DNA of 64,000 bases from Crotalaria pallida (taxonomy: Eukaryota; Streptophyta; Magnoliopsida; Fabales; Fabaceae): the NCBI GenBank assembly GCA_037953625.1, contig CM075655.1:11550001-11614000 (forward strand). The letters run 5' to 3'. The position numbers were made by a program, and so were the translations under genes. Shown one piece after another: positions 47,390 to 60,600 of this stretch (its first letter is position 1; the number at the start of each line of letters is the position of its first letter). The notes under the pieces are model-generated. The model did not search any database and was not told the DNA's origin. It saw nothing but the letters and a program-made list of their open reading frames with translations.

Positions 47390-49198
47390 GTCAAATTTTT
47401 TTTTTTTACCATTAATGGCATGGATATGAAGCTGCTATTACAAAAATGTTTTATTTTAACCATTCATCAAGTCAACATGTCACACGTCACCAGCCAAGTT
47501 CCAAACCGAAATGTTACCAACACCGCGTTTTGAAACTCTCACTCTATTTTCACAAAACATCCTTCATTTAAAATAATATCAGTTTACAAGTTCATAAAGT
47601 CTCAAATAGTTTCGTCGGGGTTAATTGTTTTCCAAAACTAGTTAAGTATCAAAAAGTGTTACACAATGGTTCCAACAATATCACCTAGTGCATGTAAGTG
47701 GGACACAAAATAGAACAAAACTATAAGTAAGAACTAAGGCCATCCGCAGCCACAGACTCCGACGCAACTTCGGGAGACTCCACGAAAATGAATCTTGATT
47801 CCACTTCCTCATTTGATGTTCCTGTATCATCTAGTTCTTCATCTTCTATTAATGAAGAACCTCCACATGCCTCGACAGTCGACGAACCACCTCCGTAGCA
47901 AAATTTCCAATCCTCCCGTTGTAGTTTCCATTTATATACAAGCAGAAGAACATCGCAAGATAAAGAGAGTAAGCATTCCAAACATATAAATGTCGAGTAT
48001 GTGGGATTGCATTAGGCAATCAATAAATAAACACAACATACATCATAACAGACTAATTAAAATTCATTTCACTTATTCATTAACATCACCATTCTCATAA
48101 CCATAATCCCAACTTCACTTTTGTATTAATATCATCAGTCACTCTTTCTTAGAGACATTTCTTGCCAATCACAACAACATTAATCCCAAGTCCTTTACTT
48201 TTCATTATCCTATATCGTTTCCATGCCCGAAGGCTCACTCATATCATAATCATTTCACAAATTCTTTTCTCAACATTAAGGATCATGAACTTTAATATAT
48301 TCTTAAACCTTTCTTATTAAGTCTTATTGATACACATTCATCGATGACAAGGGAATAAGAGAACGTCATCGAGGAATTAGTTAGAAAACATTACATCTCC
48401 TCCAATCCTCCCGAGCTTAAACGAAAGCAAACGGGACGTACAGGAACCTTAACTCACGCATGTCGAACTGCCGAGAAATCATCATAATCATCAACTGTAC
48501 ATCATCATATCATTTCATAATTTATCATCAATCTCATCGGGGCCCAATATCATTCGACAGCCCGCCTCGTTCAAGTTCCCTCTCACCGTTTCGAAATTGA
48601 TCAAGGGGGCGACAGTACTTTTCTAGTTCGCGGTGCAGAACGCGCTACGATCCACTGGGTATTAATCCCCGATCACATATAGACTAGTTCTGCCTAGAAA
48701 AGCACTCTAGGTTTCTTGACGTATTACCGTCATCACCCTCCTCTATCACAATCGCACACTTGAGTATCCGCAAATAAACAGGGTATCTTCCTTTCCACTA
48801 CTTCACGTTCATCTCGCCGCATTAGTCAATGTCTTTTAACATCTTATTAAAGTCTTATTAGAGTTTTATTAATCCTAAGTGTTAGTCAATTCACTCTCGT
48901 TTATCCCTTCAGTGAACCTCGACCTCTAATTAAAAATATTCACATTACACTTTCCCCAACAATTAACTTGCTCAACAAAATCAAGGGCTCAAAAACACGG
49001 CATAAAGCTCACGGGCCAACACCATCCTCAACCTGGAAAGCACGTCAAAACAACCGTGCACATCAGGGAGTTCAATCTTTCACATAACATCTTATCTCAT
49101 AAATCTTTTCTTTTCCGGTCCTTCTTAACTTTCACACTTAACCATAATTCTCAACAAGGTCTCATGATACATCATATATTATTTTATTTAATTATATG
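47390..49198 (-). mobile_element. Ty3/gypsy LTR-like sequence, minus orientation
   Basis: On the minus strand the order and wording (e.g. TTCGTTTAAGCTCGGGAGGA) recall long chromovirus (Tekay-type) LTRs. The 86-codon minus ORF at 47721..47981 (acidic, Ser-rich) lies in it and probably has no cellular function. Assignment by impression, no alignment was possible. Confidence 0.4.
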
Positions 49199-49543
49199 TG
49201 TAACATCCTACCTTTTAAATAAAGTTTAATGTATAAAAATAGTGAATTTCTGGAAAAAATTTGACAGGGTTTCCTCTAAAAATTGGTGTTTCCGATATAA
49301 AATATTTCATCTGTCATATTTAGAACAGATTTCTATAAATTACACTCAAACATCCTGGCTTCTTTTACTTTCATAGAATTCAGGATGTTTGAGTGTAATT
49401 TATAGAATTCTGTTATGAATCTGACAGGTGAAATATTTTATATCGTAAACACCAATTTTTAGAGGAAACCCTGTCAAAATTTTTCTAGAAATTCATTATT
49501 TTTATACATTAAACTTTATTTAAAAGGTAGGATGCATGTTACA
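49199..49543. mobile_element. 345-bp near-perfect inverted repeat with TG..CA ends
   Basis: Two arms of about 160 bp are complementary almost throughout, with a 23-bp loop at 49358..49380. The ends read TGTAACATCCTACC and GGTAGGATGCATGTTACA. The flanks ATATG and TTATG match at 4 of 5 bases. TGGTATCAGAGC (49547..49558), the usual Met-tRNA primer site, follows at once. It is either a self-complementary LTR or a foldback element that landed next to a primer site. Confidence 0.8.
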
Positions 49544-52397
49544 TTATGGTATCAGAGCAATGGTTGCAATCCTCGGCTGTGGAGTATGGATTTCCATATC
49601 TCCAATGAGTTACTCCACATGAGAGTAACTGATCAATAGTTAATTAAGTGTTAGAATTCCAGTAGAAATATGAGTACAAGTAATTGATAAGCTAATAAGT
49701 CCTTAGTAATAATAGAATAGTGTTTGTATATTTGAATTAATCTTAATGATGTATTTCCAGTCTAAAGTGGGCTAAGTTCAATTTTCAGAATGTAACTTTG
49801 TCATGTTTAGAAACGGACGGAAAATCAAGACTAAGGAAAGTGAAAACCTCCAACGGGTCAGAGCATGAAATTTCTACCCTAACGGAAAAGACTAATCCTT
49901 AATTTTGAATTAAGTATGTCAATTCCAAATGTAACAAAGGAAATGAAACTTTTGTTTAAAATGAAATGATAAAGGCCTCTTTAGAACGGATGATGAGTTA
50001 TTTGTTATATAATTGGAACTCAAGTAGTACGCGAAATGATCTTATCTTCAATACAATGTAGAATCGAGATTAGCCACCTCGAGATTTACATTTATTGATA
50101 GATAATATCATTGAGTCCTTGAGTTCAACAAAATAAATTTTGAAATGTGTGATGTCTAAGGATAGGAAAAGTAGTAAATGCCAGCCAAACCTTATAGACT
50201 TCGAGTAGTATTAATCAGAGTGCGCAGAAATGTCTAAGCGTTATATCAAAACTTTTTCTATGGATTTTGATTATAAACTCTATTCCTTAATTATCACCTA
50301 TTTGTTTTATGATAAAGATACTAATAGTAGTCATCTTTATAATAATATCTTGAAGTACATTATTTTTAAAGTGTATTAATGTTTCTTATAATATCAATGA
50401 GTTTATTTGATTTTAAACTTTGTTAAACTGATCTATGTGGTACAATTATTTTTTTTTTGAAATGCCTTAGTGAATGTATGGAATTCTTAAGTGACTAAAC
50501 TGTGGTTTAGTTGTTCTTTCATTAACCACATGTTAGTTAAGTAGGAATCCAATATATGCGACATTTCGGAAAGAATTTTTATCTTCAAATTCAAATTAAA
50601 AAGATAGTGCAATTACAAGCACAACACTTTGTGATTTGGACATGATAGTTTCAAATAACAATTACATTTCTCCATTTAACACATACAGGATTAAATGGAG
50701 ATAGTCCGTTTTTATTGAACAAACTATGTTTTCAGAACGAAATTTTTAAAACGCTATGAGTTATTTTATGAAATTATATAAGTAATGTGGATGAACAAAA
50801 TTATGATATGTATTATACACTTCATTTTGATAAAGTTTTGGATAAAAGAGACTTGCAAACCAAAGAATATTTTTCTATCTCATATGGAATATGACTTTAA
50901 AAGAATGCTATGTTGCTATTTAACAAATACTTTTCTTATGAAATATAATTTGTTCATTGGGTAGCATAAGAAAGAGGGTAAAGGAATTCGAGTTAGAATT
51001 TTTAGAAGAGAAGAAGTGACTCGTGCGAAACCAAAGGGTAAGGAACCAAATAGAAGACCTCAAACCTCATAGGGAATAGTTAAGCATAAATATAGTAAGA
51101 AGTTTTCTTTTAGGAAATCTTTCTCTTTTAAGTCAAGAGTTAGAACCTAGTTAGGCTTGATTAGCAAGTATCAATTAAGGTCTAAATTAGTCTGAATGTA
51201 TAGTGGAGCTGAGTTCTTATATATATAGGAAACTGAATTTTGTATACTCTTGAATAATTGAATTATATGTGAGTATGTCTGTGATTCCGATCTTTGTTAT
51301 AGCTATCTATCAAATCGATTTTTCAAAGCCAATTGCTTTATACCCATTTTTAGTATCTCTTTATTTCCAAATTACTTTCATACTTGATATACTCTTTAAT
51401 ATTGATCTTCATTTAAGAAAATTATGAACAAGATGAAGTTGTAATTTTTGAAAGACTCTCTTCTAATGACCTAGAATGTGTGAATATCTAATCTTATTTG
51501 TTGTAGTTGAATACTTTTGTTAAAAATTGAGTTACACTCTTTTTATTATTAACTTACAAATGTTTTCCTAATGACACAGGTGTAAATATACTAAATATAC
51601 TAATGATCCTTATTTTGCTGAATCATTAGTTATTCTATGAAAACTTCTACGCTACTATAATTTTAAAATACATTTGTTGAATAATTCTTAAGAATATTAA
51701 ATCTTCTCCCTAGTTGTAAAATACAATAGTAATGTGCATGTTTGAATGAAAGCTTAAGTGCATATGTGTTTTCTTTCAGTTAAAAATCTTTTTGAGTTGT
51801 ATGTTAATGATTCATGTAAAGGATTTCGTTTTGTGAAAATTTAATTTTAGTCCCGTGAAGGTAATAACGATCACTGCTTTAGTTGATTAAAAAATTTCAA
51901 ATTTTGTTTGGGACACTTACTTATAACTATTTACAATGAACTCTATGGAAATGTGAAGTAATTTGAATATAAAGATATTCTTTGATTGTTGTATATATGT
52001 TTAAATGATTAAGAACTATAAATGTACCTATATAGATTACAACACATACACAAAGCTTGATAATATAAATATTATATCTCCTTTTTCTGTAAATAAATTT
52101 ATAAATGAGTATGAAAATCTTAGAATATTGAAACAATGGATTCAATTCAAGTATAACTGATTATATGTGTATGGATTGACTTTACTTTTGAATACTATCA
52201 TATCACTAGTGCCAAATCGAAAAAGTACTTATATAAATAATATGATTGGGTGATGGTGAATTGTTTGTGGTATGATGATTTATATTTCTTGTGATCTTAT
52301 GCTATGTTTTGTGTTTAAATTGTAATATGTTATGTTTCCAAAATTTTGAATTTCAATTAACTAGTGAGAATCCAATTTAGAAAGGAAATTTATTAGC
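49544..52397. other. non-coding AT-rich interior after the primer-site-like string
   Basis: No gag or pol motif could be found in any frame by reading. It may be the interior of a non-autonomous LTR element, interrupted by the LINE at 52415, but its 3' limit is unknown. Confidence 0.45.
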
Positions 52398-52414
52398 AAA
52401 TGAGTAGTAATATC

Positions 52415-55400
52415 TTGAAAGTCCTGATATAGCAATCTCTAAGGGCTTAACAGAGGATCAGGATCCAGGTCAAGATTTTGGAGATGCACAGCCTTGGATC
52501 ACAGTGAGGACAAGGAGCAAGAATCAGATCAGGAATGATATAAATCAGGTCAGGACTGGTGAGCATTTTGATAAGGCCTTTAAGGCCAATGGATAGTTTT
52601 CTTATTTGGAACATTAGAGGGTTTAATAACCCTCAAAAACAAAGAGAATTGAAATCTCTTTGTAGTATGAATAAGGTAGGTATAGTAGCTATTTTGGAAA
52701 ATAAGCTTAGGGCGAATTCCTATGAGGCGATTCTTAAAAACTTTGCACCTGGATGGGGGTATGCTTCAAACATTGATTACCATCCAGTTGGGAGAGTATG
52801 TATTTTATGGAAACCTGATATGTTTCAGATCTAGGTTCTAAGGGCTTCTAGCCAATTGATGCATTGCCATATTGTACTGGTGACAAATAAGAAAGAATTC
52901 TTTATCACGTTTGTATATGCCTCAAATGATGTGAACATAAGGAGGGATCTGTGGTCTGATCTGATTTCGGTTCATGACACAGTTTCTGGGCCCTGGTTGG
53001 TAGTAGGGGACTTCAATTGCTCTTTGAATGATAATGAAAGACTTGGAGGGAATCATATAGACTGGGAGGGAGCCAATGGTTTCAGAGATTGTATTAATTC
53101 TTGTGAATTGCAGGACATGAAGTTCTTTGGGAATTTTTACACCTGGGATAACAAACAAATGGGGACAGCCGGATATATAGTAAACTTGACAGGACCTTGA
53201 TTAATTATCAATGGTTGCAGTGTTGGCCAACTATGGAAACTAACTTTATGAATGAGAGTATCTCTGATCACAGTCCTGCGCTCATTAGAGAATCAACAGT
53301 GATGGGTAAGACGAATGGAAGATTCCAGTTTTTCAATCATTGCTCCCAAGCACCAGACTTTCTGGATATTATTAAAAATATTTGGAAGACTGAAATTCCT
53401 GGGTATGCCATGTTTAGAGTAAGCTCGAAACTGAAAATGCTCAGGGATCCTATGAAGCTATTGAATAATAGGGATTTTGCAGACATTCACTTGAAAGAGA
53501 AACAAATGAAACAGGATTTGGAAAAGTTGCAGGATAGACTGAGGCTTAACCTCCATGATGCCAACATTCAACATGAGGAGAGGGCTGCTTATGGTAATTA
53601 CCTGAAAGCTTTGCAGGCTGCTGTTTCTTATCTGAAGCAGAAATCCAAAGAGAGCTGGATTAAAGATGGAGACCAAAACACCAGTAGATCCATCAAAATG
53701 AGGCAATATAAGAATAGAATCCTAAGAATCAGAGATGAGGGAGGTCATATGCTTCAGTCTCAGGAGGATATAATGGATGCTTTTATCAAGTACTATCAGA
53801 AGCTATTTCAGGAGAAGCGTACAAACTGGACTATGACAGAAACCATCCGACAGTATGGCATGGTGTTGAATACTGAAGAGCAGCTTGGTCTTTTGAAGCC
53901 ATTTAACAGGGAGGAGATTAAATCTTGCTTTTGGTCCATTGACAAGGATAGCTCTCCAGGCCCGGATGGATTTGGTTCTGGATTTTTTCAAGCCTCCTGG
54001 GAGGTGGTAGGGGAGGAATGCTGTCAAGCCATAGAGGAATTTTTTCAAACTGGTAAGATCTTAAAAGCCTGGAATGCTACATCCTTAGTTCTGATTCCTA
54101 AAACTGAAAATGCTTTACATACTAAGGATTTTAGGCCAATTTCCTGCTGCAACACTTTATATAAGTGTATTGCTAAATTGTTGTGTATGAGATTGAAAAC
54201 TGTCCTTCCAGTTCTTGTTAACAACAGCCAAGTTGCATTCATAGAGGGTAGGAGCATTATTCACAATGTGCTGATAACTCAGGATCTTCTTAGGCTTTAT
54301 GGCAGGAAAAATGCATCCTCCAGGTGTTGCATGAAAATAGATCTCATGAAAGCTTATGATACTCTCAATTGGTCTTTTATTTAGAATATGTTGATTGCAT
54401 TCAACTTTCCATATCAATTCATTGGCTGTATTATGAAATGCATTTCTTCAGTCTCATTTAGTATTGTGGTGAATGGTCAGTGTTCTCCCAATTTTAAGGG
54501 CAACAGTGGAATTAGACAATGTGATCCAATGTCACATTTGTTATTTGTGATTGCAATGGAGGTTCTATCCAGAAGGCTTCAGGCTGCTACTGCCCATTCT
54601 GATTTCAGATTCCATCCTATGTGCAGAGAACTGAGACTTGTAAATTTGGCTTTTGCTGATGATTTAATGATCTTCTGCAAATGTCAACCCAAATGTGTTA
54701 CTGTGGTCATGGAGGCTCTTCAGGACTTCTCTATGAATTCAGGGATGTATGCTATCAAGGAAAAGTCTCAGTTATTCTTGGCTGGTGTTAAACCTCAGAT
54801 CAGAGACCAGATTTCTGCTATCACAGGTTTCTCTTTTGGCAGGTTTCCATTCAGATACCTTGGTATTCCTTTATCATCTAGAAAATGGTCAGTGACAACA
54901 TGTCATTCTCTAGTAGATAAAGTCACAAGGAGGCTCAAAACATGGCAAACAAGAAACATCTCCTATCAAGGCAAGTGTGTATTGATCAACTCTGTGCTGC
55001 TCTCTTTACACAGCTACTGGGCCTCGATATTCATAATTCCAAAGACTGTGTTGAGAGAGGTTGATAGGATTTGCAGGCATTATTTATGGGGATCTCAGGC
55101 TGCTCCAATCAGTTGGGCCTCAGTTGGGCCTCAGGTTTGCAGGGACAGGAAGTATGGAGGTCTAAATTTCAGAAACTCCATCATATGGAATCAGGCAGCT
55201 ATAGGTAAGCATCTTTGGCATATTGCATGCAAAGCAGATGTACTGTGGGTGAAGTGTATTAACACAGTATACTTGAAGGACAGGTCTATTTGGCAGATTC
55301 AAATTGCTCAGAATCAGAGTTGGCATTTCAAGCAAATTCTCGGTCAAGGAAAAGCTTCAATCAGGCTTCAGGAGTGATAATTGGCAGCATAGTTCTGATG

Positions 55401-56120
55401 GATTATATAGCATTCAATCTGGATACAAATTCTTACTTGGTCCTCAAACAAAGTTCCAATTGAGTAGACAGGTGTGGAATTCAGCCTCTGTGCAGAAGCA
55501 TTGCTTCATTTTCTGGATGGCATTCCAAGATAGGTTGAAAACAAGGGATAGGCTCAGCAAATTTATGCATTTGGAGTCAATCTTATGTCTGCTGTGCAAT
55601 GCTAACATGGAAACAAGTGATCATTTGTTCTTTCAATGTCACTGGAGCAGGTAGTTTGTGCAGTTGATGGCTAATTGGCTGTGTTTGGATGATGTTTACT
55701 ATAGGTATATTAATTGGACCAAATGGCTAAGAATAAGTGTAAGGCAAAAGATCAAGAGAAAGATATATTCAGATTTCATAGCTGCAGCCATTTATAATGT
55801 TTGGAATGAGAGGAATCGCACGATCTTTGGGCAGCCGCAGTTGGATCCAGATTAGGTTTTTAGAATTGCAGTCAAGGAATTGGCTCGTAGATTAGCTGCG
55901 GTTTTTCCTATGTTTAGGAATTGGAGCAATAGGGTGCTAGTTGATCGTATTATGGGAGAGATTTAATTTTGCTAGTTTTTGTTGCTTTTATTTTCATTCT
56001 TTGAGGCCTTAGTCATGGGGAACCCTTCCTAGAAGGTAGCCTTGTGCCTAAGGTGCTCTTTATTTGTTTTGAGCTATTCTTTTGCAAGTTGGTAATAAAA
56101 ATTTTTATTTACCAAAAAAA
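52415..56120 (+). mobile_element. 5'-truncated L1-type LINE with 17-bp TSD
   Basis: The element ends in a poly-A tail (56114..56122) and is flanked by AAATGAGTAGTAATATC (52398..52414) and AAATGAGTATTAATATC (56121..56137), one mismatch in 17. It starts near the end of ORF1 and carries ORF2. Truncation at the 5' end is normal for LINE insertion. Confidence 0.92.
52589..55855 (+). pseudogene. LINE ORF2 (endonuclease, reverse transcriptase, zf-RVT), broken
   Basis: From MDSFLIWNIRGFNNPQKQRE, the start of an apurinic-type endonuclease domain, which includes VVGDFNCSLN and, after a frame change near 53180, SDHSPALI. The reverse transcriptase follows (PGPDGFGSGFF, then FADDLMIF at about 54652) and then the zf-RVT finger (CLLCNANMETSDHLFFQC) near 55600. 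Breaks: TAG at 52832, frameshift near 53180, TAG at 54382, frameshift near 55330, TAG at 55652. Codons between breaks remain well conserved, so decay is moderate. It cannot be active. Confidence 0.9.
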
Positions 56121-56137
56121 AAATGAGTATTAATATC

Positions 56138-57147
56138 AATGAAACCTCAACTTAAGATGCATTCTAAGCGGGGGAAAAATCCTTAGACTAGTGATTAACC
56201 CTTACATAAGATAAGGTCAACCATTCCTATTATTAAGGTAAATCGAATTTCGAGGACGACGAAATTCATATAAGTGGTGGAGATTATTATAACACCACAC
56301 TATTTTAATACTTTTAGTAAAATAATTAAATAATTTAATATAATGTTTTCAAGATTGAAGCGTCGTAACAAAATTTTAATTTCATTATTATATTTGAAAT
56401 ATATTTCTTAATCGAAATAAGTATAAATTTGTTATCATGCGTTTTATAAAAATAAAGGAGTGCTTTATTTAGTTTAATTAATATTTTGACAAGGAGCTCA
56501 ACCGGCAAACCTTAGATGCATTTTCATAAATAGTTTCTTTATAAAGATATGTTTAATTTAATACTTCAAACATTCGTGTAAGTTTTCATGACTTTCTGAG
56601 ATTGTTTTATTTTAAGCTCTCGGATTGGTTTAATATTTTACTGGTTTAAGTTATATTTAATAATTTGTTATTTCGAAAATCTGAATATTACATTTTATCA
56701 AGTTTGATGTTAAGATTGAGAAAATATACTTACATTTGAATTTTGATACTTTTTCTTATGCAATAGTTATCTGTAGGGATCGGTAACTATTATTTTTAAA
56801 TCAGTTTTGAGTAATTAAAAATACAATATTGTTCTACTTAAATGTATTTTATTTTTAGGAGCATCAAATTTTTAGTTATAATCCAAAATATCTACACATT
56901 GACCCAAAAATGAGAATAAATTATTAAAATATAATAAATGCAGATGCCGTGAAATTGTTAATAAATAGAAGAAGCTGTCAATATATAATATATGTGCCCA
57001 AGTACCCCACCCCATCAGATGCGTAAAACAATGAAAATAAAAAGAAGAAAGAAAAAGAAGAGTAGAAGTAGCATCAAAGAGAGAATGAGCGGATCCTTTC
57101 CCAGTACGGTGTGGTTCGGGAACGAATCAGGCGGAAGCTGGTGGGCA
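56138..57147 (+). mobile_element. Ty3/gypsy 3' end and LTR start, decayed
   Basis: AATTTCGAGGACGACGAAATT then GGTGGAGATTATTATAACACC matches the usual wording at the end of gypsy pol and the start of its 3' LTR. The following AT-rich kilobase would be LTR but its end is not clear. Confidence 0.5.
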
Positions 57148-57525
57148 TGTAAGACCCGGGCCGACGAGGGCGGGGAGTGATCGCTGGTGCAAGAGGCCCA
57201 GATAAGGTGCGGCTTGTACATGAATAAACTGACACACCGGAATGAGAGGGTGCTCCTGAGACTGTGTAGGTATAGGACTACATAGTACATGAAGGCTTAA
57301 ATGAATTGATTGGTACTACTCATATCAACAAGATGCATCTTCTTTTCGGTAGCCCATCACTTAAGAACTCCATAGTTAAGCTTGCTTGATTTGGGGTAAT
57401 TCTGGGATGAGTGACCTCTTGGGAAGTTTCTCAGGAAGCGTGCGAGTGAGGACAAAGCATGCTGAAAAGACCCGTATTGGTATGTGGGGACAATCGTAAT
57501 TCATTTGCCTGCCAGGGACGTTACG
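57148..57525 (+). mobile_element. Cassandra-type (TRIM) LTR with 5S-like domain
   Basis: It starts TGTAAGACCCGGGCCGACG and ends GGGACGTTACG. The middle carries a 5S rRNA-like segment, and the 3' part has CAGGAAGCGTGCGAGTGAGG and GCTGAAAAGACCCGTATTGG, both familiar from Cassandra LTRs. No second LTR was found and the flanks do not match, so it is a solo or truncated LTR. Confidence 0.78.
57319..57445 (+). ncRNA. 5S rRNA-like segment inside the Cassandra LTR
   Basis: Shared with plant 5S rRNA: CCCATCA, GAACTCC, AGTTAAGC.TGCTTG (A-box region), GGGATGAGTGACCTC and TGGGAAGT (C-box region). The 5' third is diverged. In Cassandra the promoter boxes are kept more than the rest, which fits. It should not be annotated as a 5S gene. 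Confidence 0.8.
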
Positions 57526-57629
57526 ATATGTACGCCACATCATTATTTAACTCAGAATACAATTCTAGCCTGCCAGGGACGTTACAATACGTACATCACA
57601 TCATTATTTAACTCAGAATACAATTCTAG
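57508..57629. repeat. 61-bp tandem duplication at the LTR edge
   Basis: Units start at 57508 and 57569 with CCTGCCAGGGACGTTAC and end AATACAATTCTAG. They differ at about 4 positions. The unit spans the proposed LTR end. Confidence 0.9.
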
Positions 57630-60600
57630 TCAAGACGTAGCAGATGTCTCTCAGCGCAAATAGTTCTACTCTTGCAATAAAATTCAGCAGGCAGATAATA
57701 ACAAATAGTATCATGATGGCATCATAGTAAACATTTTCACAATTCAATAATCATTTAACCACAAAGGGATCCAGCCTTCGTATAAGTGACCATACACACA
57801 ACCAAGTGTCATTATACGACTAGCTCTTAGATCTCTATGTTCCGACTTTTGAGATGGTCAGGAACCACTTGACAGATTACCTAATCACCACAGCGTCTTA
57901 AGGAAAGTTTCTCTCTCACCTGTAGTAACTTGCAACCCCTGGGGTCCAATGGGTCAAAGTCGCCGCTGACAATCTTGCTCTTTTCCATTCTTCCTCCTTA
58001 AATTAAGAAATCACATAAATATTACTACTACGTAATTAAACTATACCACACCCAAAGGCCATGCACGCAAATATTTCAAGATGGTTAATACAAATAATTT
58101 TCTGTTAACTTATTCGCTTTTGGAAACACTTTGAATATTTCTAAAACATTTACGGGCTAACAAAATCACTTGAAATCTCATTTTGCAAAAACGTCAAATG
58201 CTAAATTTTTAACACGCATAAACAAAACTCAATTAAAACCAAACCAAAACAATTTAAGCCTTTATGATCTCATTCTAAAACTTGCGGGTAAATCGTACGC
58301 TGACAATTTAAAGCAATAAGCTGAATAAAAATATTAATACGTCAAACTTCTTTTATCACAAACGCCAAATAACAATAGGCACATTGCCAACATCCAAATA
58401 AAATAAACAATAGATTTTAACGTAACGCTGAAATCATTTTAAAGAATTCAAAAACAGCTTTATCATCACAAAATTTCGTTCAAACCTTTTCTATACATAT
58501 CGCCTTGAAATCCTTGAGTTCGAAATCACCAACAATCATTTCCAAACTCTTTATATTTAAATAACACAAATCTGTTCAGCATTGGGGATATATGGAAAAT
58601 CAATCCTTTAACTACTTCATCAAACTTACTTAAAGTCCTTTGCATACTTTTCACAAAACTCTAAGAGTTCTCATCACTTGAAATTAACTATAACTAATAT
58701 AAAAAATCCAAACACTTTATGCATATACAAATACGTGTTACAAAATACTATTACATTCAAAAATCCGAACCAAACTTTATTTTTCTACTTCCTTCTCAAA
58801 AATCAAATACAAACACATACACAAAATAAGTGCAAGTACCAAATCACTTAAACAAATCTTGGGACACCATTTAAGCACAAAACAAAATCATCATTTTAAA
58901 ACAATCAAAGTTATTTCAAACATAAACAAAGCACTTTCTTAAAAGCTGAGGTTCTATTTACAATCACGTAACAAAATTTAGCCTTTTAGGAAATACACTT
59001 CTTGAGCAACATCTTCATCCTAAAACAAAATACTTTTTAAACACATAATCAAATCCTATCCGAAAACAAGTTACATCACTTAAAAACTCATGAATCTTAA
59101 GCATAGAGTCATTGCTTTAAGCTAATATTTATAAAAATATAACTTCGGGACGGCGTGTACTCGTTTTGAAACATGTCCTTTTAAAATCACCTTACGCTTG
59201 CCCGAAGGTATTCATTTTACGATTATGGCTTAAGGGTCAAACATTATTGGTATTAAAAGATAAACCATAGTAACACACTTTGTAAAAACTAAACTAAGAC
59301 ACGTAAACAAAACTCCATTTAATTTATTTTAACTTGGCCAATCCGGCCACTTCTTCCTTTTCATAGAAAATTTCATTTTTTAAAGCACCTAAATTTACAA
59401 ATCTTATTTGAATCAACAAAAGAGTATTAAACCTTAAGATCCCCTTATCTAAAAAGAGCATCAAAGTCATATCATTTTAATTTAAAAAATAAAGCTCTCT
59501 AACACTTTCAAACCACTCAAAGTTAAAACAATTCAAAACAATTCAAAGGCATTCCAAAACAATCAATAAGCTTAGTACCTTAAAACTCTTGCACAAACTA
59601 ACACAACATATAAATCTATACTATCTATACTTATATACTATTATATAAAGAAAACATATATACTATTATATAAAGAAAACAGGTTTGTACATAAATTTGT
59701 ATTTTCCTATTATACCCTCCTTAATTGAAAAAAAAACTGCTCAAATTGTTCCACAAACTAAAATAAAATGAGGGGAAGGGAGGTTACTGGCAGAAAAAAA
59801 TAACTACAACCAAACAAATAAAAACCAACAGACAAAGCATAAAGGCAAAAAGCTAAAGGAAATAGAAAGAGAGAGTAAGAAGAAGAAGAAAAAAAAACGT
59901 TGCCAGCGACAAAATGAATGTCGATTTACAAATATAATATTTTATGACAAACAACACTTTATAACGAAAACACGGCAATAGGAATGCGGATCGACAGGCA
60001 CACCCAGTGCCTGTCGAGACGTAGTGTTAAGAATCGAAACCTTGTCTTCAAATTAGGAATGGGGCTCACGGCCCCTTCTAAGTTTTTGTCCAAAAATTGG
60101 TTTTCTTTAACCCTAATTCACATACAAGGTTCTAAATCCATATACGACATTAAACAACTTAATAAATCTTACCCTTTTATAATTTAAAGTATAGGCCACA
60201 ATGAAAACCTTCAAAATATCTAGTCCTTTTCAAATTTAGGGACCAAAAATAACAAATGAACATTGTAGAGCAAGCTAACCAAATCAAATCGAATGAATTG
60301 TACGAAAACATTGAAATCAAACGACAAAGCTTCCATCAAACATAATCATTTCCTTAACTCTTTAGGACTTTCCAAAAACTCAAAACCAACTTATCAATTG
60401 ACATACTTGAAATCAAAAATCAAAATAACTTTTTCTCTTATCTCAATCAATTCGGCCATGCCATTAAAAATAGGGTATCATTGTGCAAATTTTCATTTTC
60501 ATCTATCAAGGACAATATCTAGCTCATATAACCATTGAAACCAAACCCAATTAAATTGCAACTATACATTTAAGCAAATCAAATCCTTTAACTTTGCAAT

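Noticed and set aside
47721..47981. An 86-codon acidic ORF as a gene
   Set aside because: It lies in gypsy LTR-like sequence, has no splice partners and no recognised domain. The AT-poor composition is shared by the surrounding LTR.
57319..57445. A functional 5S rRNA gene
   Set aside because: The 5' third is diverged and the segment is embedded in a Cassandra-type LTR, which explains its presence.
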